Below, one piece after another: positions 17,602 to 24,608 of a DNA stretch of 64,000 nucleotides. This stretch comes from Acinetobacter seifertii (GTDB lineage: Bacteria; Pseudomonadota; Gammaproteobacteria; Pseudomonadales; Moraxellaceae). The notes below the pieces were generated by a model, which was not told the DNA's origin, did not search any database, and saw only the letters and a program-made list of their open reading frames with translations. Location of the stretch: NCBI RefSeq assembly GCF_000368065.1, contig NZ_KB851199.1, positions 97,083 to 161,082 of the forward strand. The letters run 5' to 3'. Every line of letters begins with the position of its first letter. Within the stretch, counting starts at the first letter, position 1. The position numbers were made by a program, and so were the translations under genes.

Positions 17602-17877
17602 ATGGGTGCATTCCAGTTAAACACCGCTGATTACCTATTTATGAAATATCGCTCTATGACTGTCGAATTAATGAGCATAGTACAAGACTACTATCCTCAC
17701 TTAAGCAAGGCAGAGGCGCTGAGAAAGGCAAATAATCAAGAGTTTCCTTTCTCTGTCTTTAAAATAGATTCAAGCAAACGCGCACCATTTCTGGTGCACG
17801 TTAAAGACTTGGCTGATATCTTAGATAAGAAGTATTCTGAAGCTGCTAAAGAAGGGACTGTTCTAAATTTTGTGTAA
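17602..17877 (+). CDS. Pyocin-activator PrtN-like protein, 3' end replaced by IS
   Basis: This 91-residue PrtN-family protein has the family pattern: NTADYLFMKYRS, an HTH-like middle (YYPHLSKAEALRKANNQEFP) and PFLVHVKDLADILD. PrtN proteins are small DNA-binding activators; relatives next to integrases often act like AlpA or excisionases. The IS256-family element begins within the codons after EAAKE, so the last seven residues (GTVLNFV) and the stop come from the IS end. Joining across the element gives EAAKDFATFHQ and a stop at 19198-19200, overlapping the 3' end of the integrase. The fold core is intact, so the protein may still work. Confidence 0.75.
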   Translation: MGAFQLNTADYLFMKYRSMTVELMSIVQDYYPHLSKAEALRKANNQEFPFSVFKIDSSKRAPFLVHVKDLADILDKKYSEAAKEGTVLNFV

Positions 17878-19171
17878 GTACTTAATTTTCATTTATCCTT
17901 CAGAGGATAATTACAAAAGGTACTTCACATGGATGAAGCAACAATCAAAAGTATGGCTGCCGAATTGGCTAAAGGTCTAAAAACACCAGAAGACTTAAAC
18001 CAAATGACAGCAGTCTTTAAAAAATTCATGATTGAAACTGCACTCAATACTGAACTTTCAGACCATCTCGGTTATGAAAAGCATCAGCCCAAGAAAGGCT
18101 CAAATAGCCGTAATGGGTTTAGTTCTAAAACCATTACAACTCAAGATGGACAACTGGCTTTAGATATTCCCCGTGATCGAGAAGGTTCATTTGAGCCACA
18201 AATTATCAAAAAGCACCAAACACGCATCACCAGTATGGATGACCAAATCCTCTCACTGTATGCAAAAGGAATGACTAATAGGGAAATTGTAGCCTTCTTC
18301 AAAGAAATGTACGATGCCGATGTGTCAGCATCTCTCATCAGCAAAGTTACCGATGCTGTGATTGAGCAAGTGACTGAGTGGCAAAATAGAGCCTTAGATA
18401 GCCTTTATCCTGTTGTCTATCTTGACTGTATTGTTGTCAAAGTCCGTCAGCACTCCAATGTGATTAACAAGTCCGTATACCTTGCTTTAGGCATCAATAT
18501 GGATGGGCAAAAAGAATTACTGGGTATGTGGATTGCTCAGACAGAAGGTGCCAAATTCTGGCTGTCAGTCATGACAGAGCTAAAAAATCGAGGAGTACAG
18601 GACATTCTTGTTGCCTGTGTAGATGGATTAAAAGGCTTCCCTGACGCGATAGCCTCTGTTTACCCTCATACTGATATTCAACTGTGTATCGTGCATGTTG
18701 TACGCAATAGCCTGAGATTTGTAAGCTGGAAAGACTACAAAGCTGTTACGTCGGGTCTGAAAGCGATTTATCAGGCAAGTACAGAGGAAAATGCTTTAAA
18801 ATCCCTAGACATCTTCTGTGATCAATGGAATCACCAGTATCCCAAAATTGGAGAATCCTGGCGGGCCAATTGGGAAAATATCCGAACGATCTTTAGCTAT
18901 CCAGCCGAAATACGTCATGCAATTTATACAACAAATGCGATTGAGTCGTTGAATAGCGTAATACGCCATTCAACGAAGAAAAGGAAAATCTTTTCATCTG
19001 ATGACTCAGTAAAGAAGGTCATTTACTTAGCAACATCAAATGCTGCGAAGAAATGGACGATGCCAATTCAAAATTGGCGTTTAGCAATGAATTGGTTTAC
19101 GATTCAGTTCGATGATCGATTAAAAGATCATTTATAAAAAATGGAACTTACACAAAATAATTTACAGGCTC
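17854..19171 (+). mobile_element. IS256-family insertion sequence
   Basis: An element of about 1318 bp carries one transposase. Terminal inverted repeats of about 26 bp match at 18 positions: left GGGACTGT...ATTTTGTGTAAGT (17854-17879), right its imperfect complement (19146-19171). The flanks are CTAAAGAA (17846-17853) and CTAAAGAC (19172-19179), an 8-base target duplication with one mismatch; 8-9 bases is normal for IS256. It sits in the 3' end of the PrtN-like gene. Confidence 0.8.
17929..19137 (+). CDS. IS256-family transposase
   Basis: This 402-residue protein is the full length of the family. The N-terminal part has ELSDHLGYEKH and the basic GSNSRNGFSSKTI stretch typical of IS256/mutator transposases. 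The DDE catalytic residues lie in VVYLDCIVVKVR, LVACVDGLKGFPDAI and TTNAIESLNSVIR, with the mutator-type C..H between the second Asp and the Glu (QLCIVHVVRNSLRFV). No frameshift or internal stop is seen, so the element may still be active. It reads in the same direction as the interrupted PrtN-like gene. Confidence 0.93.
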   Translation: MDEATIKSMAAELAKGLKTPEDLNQMTAVFKKFMIETALNTELSDHLGYEKHQPKKGSNSRNGFSSKTITTQDGQLALDIPRDREGSFEPQIIKKHQTRITSMDDQILSLYAKGMTNREIVAFFKEMYDADVSASLISKVTDAVIEQVTEWQNRALDSLYPVVYLDCIVVKVRQHSNVINKSVYLALGINMDGQKELLGMWIAQTEGAKFWLSVMTELKNRGVQDILVACVDGLKGFPDAIASVYPHTDIQLCIVHVVRNSLRFVSWKDYKAVTSGLKAIYQASTEENALKSLDIFCDQWNHQYPKIGESWRANWENIRTIFSYPAEIRHAIYTTNAIESLNSVIRHSTKKRKIFSSDDSVKKVIYLATSNAAKKWTMPIQNWRLAMNWFTIQFDDRLKDHL

Positions 19172-19183
19172 CTAAAGACTTTG

Positions 19184-20332
19184 CTACGTTTCATCAATGA
19201 GGCGTAGCACCTCTTCCAATTGAATTACATTTCGCCTTGACTTCACAGAAACATACCGCTGTAAGCTCCCCCAAGAATCATGCAAACTTACTTTCTGAAT
19301 TTCAGGAATAGTAAAACTTTGTTCTGCAAGTCTCGTACAACCTTCATGTCTCAAATCATGAAAATGTAAATCCTCTATTCCCAATATTTTACATGCTTCG
19401 CGAAACTCTTTTCCTATGCTTTTGGGATTCAAAGGTAATAAGAGTTGTTCATCATATCCTAATCGAAGCATACGACTCCGCACTTCATTATCTAATAAAA
19501 GTTCAATTATTGTTTTACAAGGTTCCAACACATCAAAAGACTTGTGATTACCTTTAGAACCGTTCGGATTTTTCAAATCATGAACTTTCCATGAAGAGTT
19601 GTAAGAATCATAATCTTGCAGCCATAAGCGTGTTAACTCTGCTTCACGTCTACATGAAAAAATTGCGAACCAAATAATTAAATGCATTGGATACTTAGTA
19701 CCGTATTTATTTAACTTCCAACGCTCAGCAAAAAGTTTTGTTAAAGCAATTAACTCTTCCTTTGTAGGAAGCCTATCTCTCACTTTACTAGACGAGATTT
19801 GACGAGTTTTTCTAAGCTGTGCTGTAGCTTTATCGAAGTTACTTAAATCAACTTCCATACCCCACATAACAGATGCATGAGATAGAACACCTCTAATATG
19901 TAAAAGCTCATGCTGCTGTGTACTTGTTGCAATAGGTTCTAAACCAAGATTAGGCACGCCTCTTCGTCTTAGAGCCACATGCTCAGCCAAATGTATCGAA
20001 TGTATTTTTGTGATAATATTGCGCGCAATTGGCAACTTCTTAATTAAGAGTAGAGAATAGCGTTTCGTCCTGCCGTACTCGCTCCCAACTTCATCCAAAT
20101 ATTTATCTATGGCATCTGACAAAGTTAGATCAATCAGTTGTTCTTTGCCAAGTAAAATGTCTGGATTTTCTTGAATCTCAACTTCTCTTTTTTTAAGCCA
20201 GTTTTCTGCCACTTTTTTTGAATAAAATGTTTTGCTTTCAGAATAAGCAGGATAACCTTTTTTGTTGATCCGGATAGCAGCTCGGTAACTAACACTTCCA
20301 TCTGCACTTTTTCTGGCAGTAATTGACCCCAT
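19184..20332 (-). CDS. int: Tyrosine-type site-specific integrase
   Basis: This 382-residue phage/island integrase starts from ATG 20332 (MGSITARKSADGSVSYRAAI), matching the usual N-terminal arm-binding domain. The frame is open for 19 more codons but covers the arm-site repeats. A SAM-like core-binding domain follows (about 75-190). The catalytic domain has Arg in FSCRREAELTRLW, HDLRHEGCTRLAE, a His/Asp variant in SLHDSWGSLQ and the nucleophile Tyr in LQRYVSV. It lies against the 5' end of dusA, reading away from it, as expected for dusA-specific integrases. Its 3' end overlaps the original 3' end of the PrtN-like gene. Confidence 0.92.
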   Translation of the reverse strand: MGSITARKSADGSVSYRAAIRINKKGYPAYSESKTFYSKKVAENWLKKREVEIQENPDILLGKEQLIDLTLSDAIDKYLDEVGSEYGRTKRYSLLLIKKLPIARNIITKIHSIHLAEHVALRRRGVPNLGLEPIATSTQQHELLHIRGVLSHASVMWGMEVDLSNFDKATAQLRKTRQISSSKVRDRLPTKEELIALTKLFAERWKLNKYGTKYPMHLIIWFAIFSCRREAELTRLWLQDYDSYNSSWKVHDLKNPNGSKGNHKSFDVLEPCKTIIELLLDNEVRSRMLRLGYDEQLLLPLNPKSIGKEFREACKILGIEDLHFHDLRHEGCTRLAEQSFTIPEIQKVSLHDSWGSLQRYVSVKSRRNVIQLEEVLRLIDET

Positions 20333-20334
20333 AA

Positions 20335-20387
20335 TTTTACACCATGAACCATTTTTTTCATTATGGTGTAAATTCTGGTGTAAATGC
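20335..20387. promoter_or_regulatory. Integrase arm-site-like repeats (TGGTGTAAAT)
   Basis: Two tandem 12-base units, TGGTGTAAATTC and TGGTGTAAATGC (20364-20387), and an inverted copy TTTTACACCA (20335-20344) surround the start of the integrase. Short repeats beside an integrase and the attachment region are typical arm-type sites, and would also let integrase repress its own gene. Confidence 0.5.
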
Positions 20388-20466
20388 AAACCGATTAACG
20401 CAGCTAAACATGAGTTCCCACAGATTCAAACAGGTTGCAAAACACTGATTAAAGGTATGATTTTTA

Positions 20467-21483
20467 ATGACTATTAACAAAACCATTGAAACTATTAAAT
20501 CTCCAAGAATCAGTGTAGCCCCAATGATGGACTGGACTACAAAGGATTACCGATTCTTTGCAAGGTTGTTTAACCCAAACGTTGTGCTGTATACCGAAAT
20601 GGTAACGACAGGCGCGATTTTATTTGGCGATGCAAAACGCCACTTGGACTATAACGCTCAAGAACACCCGATCGTACTGCAACTCGGTGGTTCAAACCCA
20701 CAAGAACTTGCCACTTGTACAAAAATGGCTGAAGACTGGGGGTATGACGAAGTCAACCTGAATGTAGGTTGCCCAAGTGACCGTGTACAGAATAATAAAA
20801 TCGGTGCATGTTTAATGGCAGAACCAGACTTGGTCGCTGAATGTATTCATAGCATGCAAAAAGCCGTGAATATTCCAGTAACGGTAAAGCACCGTATCGG
20901 TATTGATGATATGCAGTCTTATGAAGAAATGCTGCACTTTGTAGATACTGTTGCGGCAACGGGCTGCACGCACTTTGTCGTCCATGCCCGTATTGCCATA
21001 TTGAAAGGTTTGTCTCCGAAAGAAAACCGCGAAGTACCACCTCTACGCTATGAAGATGTTTACCGTTTAAAGCAAGAACGCCCACATCTAACTATTGAAA
21101 TTAATGGTGGTATTAAAACTTTTGCTGAAACTCAAGCTCATTTACAGCATGTTGACGGCGTGATGATTGGCCGTGAAGCCTATCACAACCCTTACCTACT
21201 TGCTGAGCTCGGCCAACTCTGGAACTTAGAAGCACCAGACCGTTTCGATATTATGGAACAAATGCTGCCTTATATCGAGCAACGCATGGCTGAAGGTGCA
21301 CCACTCTCTATTATTACCCGTCATATTTTAGGTTTATTTCAAAACTTACCGGGTGCACGTAAATGGCGTCAGGCATTGAGCGGTGGAAATGCGAAAACTT
21401 TAGCTGATGTAGAGAATGCAATTCGAAACATGCAAGCTGCCATCATTCGTACTGAAGAATATGTAAAAGAGCATCAGGTTTAA
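20467..21483 (+). CDS. dusA: tRNA-dihydrouridine synthase A
   Basis: This 338-residue enzyme is full length. It reduces uridines 20/20a in the D-loop of tRNA using FMN and NADPH. It has a TIM-barrel domain with VAPMMDWTTKDYR (residues 17-29) binding FMN, LQLGG, the catalytic Cys102 in NLNVGCPSDRVQ, KHRIGID and the phosphate-binding INGGI/GREAYHNP segments. A C-terminal helical tRNA-binding domain follows. The 5' end is the inferred island attachment site; the coding sequence is intact, so integration preserved the gene. It stands alone; the promoter must now come from island DNA. Confidence 0.96.
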   Translation: MTINKTIETIKSPRISVAPMMDWTTKDYRFFARLFNPNVVLYTEMVTTGAILFGDAKRHLDYNAQEHPIVLQLGGSNPQELATCTKMAEDWGYDEVNLNVGCPSDRVQNNKIGACLMAEPDLVAECIHSMQKAVNIPVTVKHRIGIDDMQSYEEMLHFVDTVAATGCTHFVVHARIAILKGLSPKENREVPPLRYEDVYRLKQERPHLTIEINGGIKTFAETQAHLQHVDGVMIGREAYHNPYLLAELGQLWNLEAPDRFDIMEQMLPYIEQRMAEGAPLSIITRHILGLFQNLPGARKWRQALSGGNAKTLADVENAIRNMQAAIIRTEEYVKEHQV

Positions 21484-21818
21484 GCGCGCTCAGCGCCTTT
21501 AAATTGTAAGAAAATGTGGCATTTTAAATCAGAGACTTAGATTTTGAGTATATTCGCAAATGTCGGCTCAAAATATTTAAATTTAAGCTCTGATTAATTA
21601 TTTAAAATGAATAATATCAAGTAATTAAATTTGACTGATTTCAGCCATCCTTTTAACTAGGCTTTTTTTCTTAGTCAGAAATAAAAACTGGAAAAAAGAT
21701 ACGTTATTACATAACATAAACAAAACTTTTAAGTTTGGGCAATTAGTATCTCTGAACGCCACAGGTAGGTGGTGATTTTCTAAATACGGATATAGGTAGT
21801 ACGGGTAGAGATTTCACG
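21484..21818. other. Intergenic region with a long imperfect hairpin
   Basis: After dusA there is a short GC-rich dyad (GCGCGCTCAGCGC) that may terminate it. AATCAGAG (21527-21534) then pairs with CTCTGATT (21588-21595), and inside that ATTTTGAG (21541-21548) pairs with CTCAAAAT (21567-21574). This nested structure could be an RNA element or a DNA repeat. No reading frame of note. Confidence 0.5.
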
Positions 21819-22328
21819 ATGATTATTTATGACGGACAAGTAGCTGATAACTATATGTATCAGGATTCAAATCAGGCAGCGATTGTTGTATCACACAGCA
21901 CACCAAGCCTTCCTTATCCCTTCACCATGAAACCCAATAATCACCGCACTGAAAGCAACACCCCTCCAGCCATAGATGTAGAAAAATTCGTAGCAAAATT
22001 AGAAAGTGTTACCTCTAGACGCAGTAAAGCTCGTTGTGCACGTAGCATTCGTCTTGCACTTGAGTCTGCTGGTGCCGATGTTGAAAACCATCCAATTGCA
22101 GCATCTGATTGGGGTGATACCCTGAAAAAGATCGGCTATAAAGAAATTGATCCAGCTTTTGATGAGCCGCAAGAAGGCGACATTTACATCATTCATAGAA
22201 CCCGCAATCACGTTTATGGGCATATTGCTGGTTACACAGGTAGTGAATGGGTTTCTGACTTTAAACAAAGCAGTTATGACGTCTATAAAGATGATAGCGT
22301 TACTTATACTTACTACAGATTAGGCTAA
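21819..22328 (+). CDS. CHAP/NlpC-P60-like peptidoglycan amidase candidate
   Basis: This 169-residue protein has the order Cys73 in SKARCARSIRLALESAG, then EPQEGDIYIIHRT, then His135 in YGHIAGYTGSEWVSDFKQS. This Cys...GD...GHIAG pattern is that of CHAP and type VI amidase-effector (Tae) peptidases that cleave peptide bonds in peptidoglycan. There is no signal peptide, so it would need a secretion system or phage-type release. The first 50 residues are non-conserved and may be a delivery tail. No gene resembling an immunity protein is adjacent: dusA lies upstream and a LysR gene convergently downstream. The start is uncertain because the ribosome site is weak. Confidence 0.6.
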   Translation: MIIYDGQVADNYMYQDSNQAAIVVSHSTPSLPYPFTMKPNNHRTESNTPPAIDVEKFVAKLESVTSRRSKARCARSIRLALESAGADVENHPIAASDWGDTLKKIGYKEIDPAFDEPQEGDIYIIHRTRNHVYGHIAGYTGSEWVSDFKQSSYDVYKDDSVTYTYYRLG

Positions 22329-22329
22329 T

Positions 22330-23229
22330 TCATTTTTTAAGATAAAACATTTGATGAATTTGCTCGGCACAGCGTTGAATCATTTCATCATGATCTTTTC
22401 TATAGACCAACTGAACTTCTGAAAGTGACAAATAATCTGCCAAAGGTAATAGCTTGACCTGATGGGGCAATATTTTCTCAAACTCTTGGGGAACAATGCT
22501 AATACCCAAATTTTCAGCGACTAACTGTAATTGGCTTAACTTACGTGATTGGATCATTGCTGCTTTAGGCCAGAAGCCAGCCCCTACACACAAGTTTGAA
22601 ACCAAATAGCTTAAACCGCCTCGTTTAGAATGTGGTGTAGAAACAAAATACTCATCTTTTAGGTCTTTGACTTGAATCTCTTGTTTACTTGCAAATTTAG
22701 CATGATCAACATGCACAGCCACCATTAAAGGTTCTTCATATAGCTTAATAATACTAAGCTCATCTAAAGTGTGCCGAACGGGCGGCCGAATAAAACCAAT
22801 ATCAATTTCTCCACTCATTAAAGCTAGAATTTGATGCTCAGACGACAAAGTATTTATCTCAAAATTTATATGATTGGCTAAGCTAATTTCTTTTAATATA
22901 TGAATCTTTCTCTCATCCATAATAATACTGCTCGAGTGAGCAATTTTAATCTGGCGATTTTTTCCTTCAGCAATATTCTTAGAAACTCCAATGATTTCAT
23001 TTAAATAGTGCATATTATTTTTTATTTTTTTATAGAAAACCTCTCCTGCCGTTGTAAGCTTTACTTTCTTATCAGTGCGATCAAATAGCTGAAAGTCAAT
23101 TTCTTCTTCTAATAGCTTCATTTGTCGACTTAAAGCAGACTGAGCAATAAAGAGCTTTTCTGAAGCAGCAGTAAAACTCCCTTCTTCTACAATTTTTATA
23201 AAATATTGGAATTGTTTTAATGTGAGCAT
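22330..23229 (-). CDS. LysR-family transcriptional regulator
   Basis: A LysR-type regulator of 299 residues from ATG 23229 (MLTLKQFQYFIKIVEEGSF); two more in-frame codons lie upstream. The N-terminal winged HTH reads SFTAASEKLFIAQSALSRQMKLLEEE. A periplasmic-binding-protein-like effector domain follows (about 90-295). Its target is not evident: no gene is divergently paired close by except a tiny membrane frame at 23332. It converges on the CHAP-like gene with only one base between stops, so their transcripts overlap. Confidence 0.88.
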   Translation of the reverse strand: MLTLKQFQYFIKIVEEGSFTAASEKLFIAQSALSRQMKLLEEEIDFQLFDRTDKKVKLTTAGEVFYKKIKNNMHYLNEIIGVSKNIAEGKNRQIKIAHSSSIIMDERKIHILKEISLANHINFEINTLSSEHQILALMSGEIDIGFIRPPVRHTLDELSIIKLYEEPLMVAVHVDHAKFASKQEIQVKDLKDEYFVSTPHSKRGGLSYLVSNLCVGAGFWPKAAMIQSRKLSQLQLVAENLGISIVPQEFEKILPHQVKLLPLADYLSLSEVQLVYRKDHDEMIQRCAEQIHQMFYLKK

Positions 23230-23331
23230 TACCATCTCAAAATTAGATTATTAGGTCTATTTTCTATATTAGATTAGATAGATTGCCTTCGCTAGAATTT
23301 TATCAAGACCACTCACTTGATTGAATTATTC

Positions 23332-23454
23332 ATGAAGTATTTTAAAGGTTTCACCATCTTTACTGTCGTTGTTCTACTTTTATGGTGTTTTAAATTTTAC
23401 GATCAGCAGCTTCCAACACAGCCCAAACACGACACTATAGAGCTATATGATTAA
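23332..23454 (+). CDS. 40-residue predicted membrane microprotein
   Basis: ATG 23332 opens a frame reading MKYFKGFTIFTVVVLLLWCF followed by a short polar tail ending HDTIELYD. It has one hydrophobic helix with a positive N-terminus, as in small inner-membrane proteins. The ribosome site is weak. It lies in the 288-base gap between the LysR and tcdA genes and is followed by a terminator. It may be real; short length keeps confidence low. Confidence 0.35.
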   Translation: MKYFKGFTIFTVVVLLLWCFKFYDQQLPTQPKHDTIELYD

Positions 23455-23472
23455 ATAGCTTTTCTCAAAAAT

Positions 23473-23506
23473 AAAAGGCATGCACTCATATAAGCGCATG
23501 CCTTTT
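23473..23506. terminator. Terminator between tcdA and the microprotein
   Basis: AAAAGGCATGC and GCATGCCTTTT form an 11-bp stem with a 12-base loop, A-rich on one side and T-rich on the other. It can serve tcdA on the minus strand (stop at 23518) and the short + frame ending 23454. Confidence 0.75.
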
Positions 23507-23517
23507 CAATATTTAAA

Positions 23518-24279
23518 TTAGGCTTTCTTTAAATCAAGCTTTTTCAAAACTTCAGCCACAGCAATCATGGCAAAACTTGAAGTCACCACTACTGCGGAAC
23601 CATAACCACCACAGCGGAGGCCAGCTGATGGGCAGACGTCTGCACTAGAAAATGGGTTGTCGATAGAATAAACACAAGTAATACCAAATTTCTCTTTTGG
23701 CTTTTTGCAGATGCCACGAGCACGAAGTTGACTACGTAGCTTAGCTAACATTGGGTCTTGTTCTGTTTTTGATAAATCAGCCACACGAATTTTAAGTGGA
23801 TCAAGCTTACCACCCGCTCCGCCCGACACAATCAAAGGTATTTTATTAAAACGACAATGCAGCATTAAAGCGAGTTTTGCTTTAACGTCATCGATGCAGT
23901 CCAACACAATGTCTGGTACAGGGTTTAAAAGCTCTGTGACATTTTCAGGTGTTAAGAAATCATCAATAATATTAACTTTAATACGCGGGTTAATTTGACG
24001 ACAACGCTCCGCCATAATTTCAACTTTTTCACAGCCCAAAGTTGATGTCATTGCCGGTAGCTGACGGTTCACATTTGATGCTGCAACCACGTCCATATCT
24101 ACCAGCGTGATCTCGCCAATACCTGTACGCGCTAAAGCTTCTACCGCCCAACTACCAACACCACCAATACCAATCACCATCACATGACTTTTTTCATAGT
24201 GCTGGAACGATGAATCACCATAAATTTTGGCTACACCTGCAAAACGGCGGTCATATTCATCTTGTTGGAGATCGGTCAT
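23518..24279 (-). CDS. tcdA: tRNA threonylcarbamoyladenosine dehydratase
   Basis: This 253-residue E1-like ThiF/MoeB-fold enzyme (TcdA/CsdL) cyclises t6A37 to ct6A in ANN-decoding tRNAs, using ATP. It has the nucleotide-binding GIGGVGSWAVEALARTGIG near residues 37-55, DMDVVAASNVNRQ with the conserved Asp/Arg, and LDCIDDVKAKLAL. The C-terminal part carries CPSAGLRCGGYGSAVVVTSSFAM. The length matches E. coli TcdA within about 15 residues. It stands alone, with a terminator directly behind. Confidence 0.92.
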   Translation of the reverse strand: MTDLQQDEYDRRFAGVAKIYGDSSFQHYEKSHVMVIGIGGVGSWAVEALARTGIGEITLVDMDVVAASNVNRQLPAMTSTLGCEKVEIMAERCRQINPRIKVNIIDDFLTPENVTELLNPVPDIVLDCIDDVKAKLALMLHCRFNKIPLIVSGGAGGKLDPLKIRVADLSKTEQDPMLAKLRSQLRARGICKKPKEKFGITCVYSIDNPFSSADVCPSAGLRCGGYGSAVVVTSSFAMIAVAEVLKKLDLKKA

Positions 24280-24608
24280 TGCTACTCTTTGAGGGGATAT
24301 AAAACACGGGGAGTATTTTACTGCTTTTCAAAACCAAATTGCTACTTGGCACTAGCCAGCTATCTGATTGGTGCCAAAGCCATTCACAGCCTGTCGAGCA
24401 TCGACAAGATACTGTTTTTGCAAAACGTAAGATACTAATTAATATTGAACAGGTTCTGTGAATGGCAATGGTTTTGCCTACTTTTGCCGAAACAAAAGTA
24501 GGGTTATGAGCTACTGCTATTAGAATTTTTTACGGGAGGACCCCGTCGTGATAATTCTTCCAATACCAACCAATAAAAATATTGATTGGTATTAATCTCA
24601 AGACAACA
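24280..24608. repeat. Intergenic repeat-like block of inverted repeats
   Basis: This 329-base gap between acnA and tcdA holds three strong dyads. GCCATTCACAG (24379-24389) pairs with CTGTGAATGGC (24456-24466) around an inner TGTCGA/TCGACA. CCTACTTTTG (24477-24486) pairs with CAAAAGTAGG (24493-24502). AATACCAA.CAAT pairs with ATTG.TTGGTATT (24562-24594), next to the acnA stop. The last may end acnA. The first two look like a mobile or dispersed intergenic repeat; no protein is encoded. Confidence 0.5.

Larger units (their letters stand above)
1..20466. mobile_element. dusA-associated genomic island (right-hand part)
   Basis: An integrase gene pointing away from dusA sits 135 bases upstream of the dusA start codon. 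dusA 5' ends are a known integration site for islands and prophages in Gammaproteobacteria. Everything to the left is accessory in character: copper resistance, DUF932, J-domain and unknown genes, an IS256 element, a broken Gp2 gene and a PrtN-like gene. The left junction is not in the window and I found no second copy of the dusA 5' sequence inside it, so the left boundary is unknown and the true att core is not defined. The island may be composite: the copper block and the satellite-like block need not have arrived together. Confidence 0.7.

Noticed and set aside
1..20466. Intact prophage
   Set aside because: No capsid, portal, terminase, tail or lysis genes are present; only integration and regulatory or replication-type genes.
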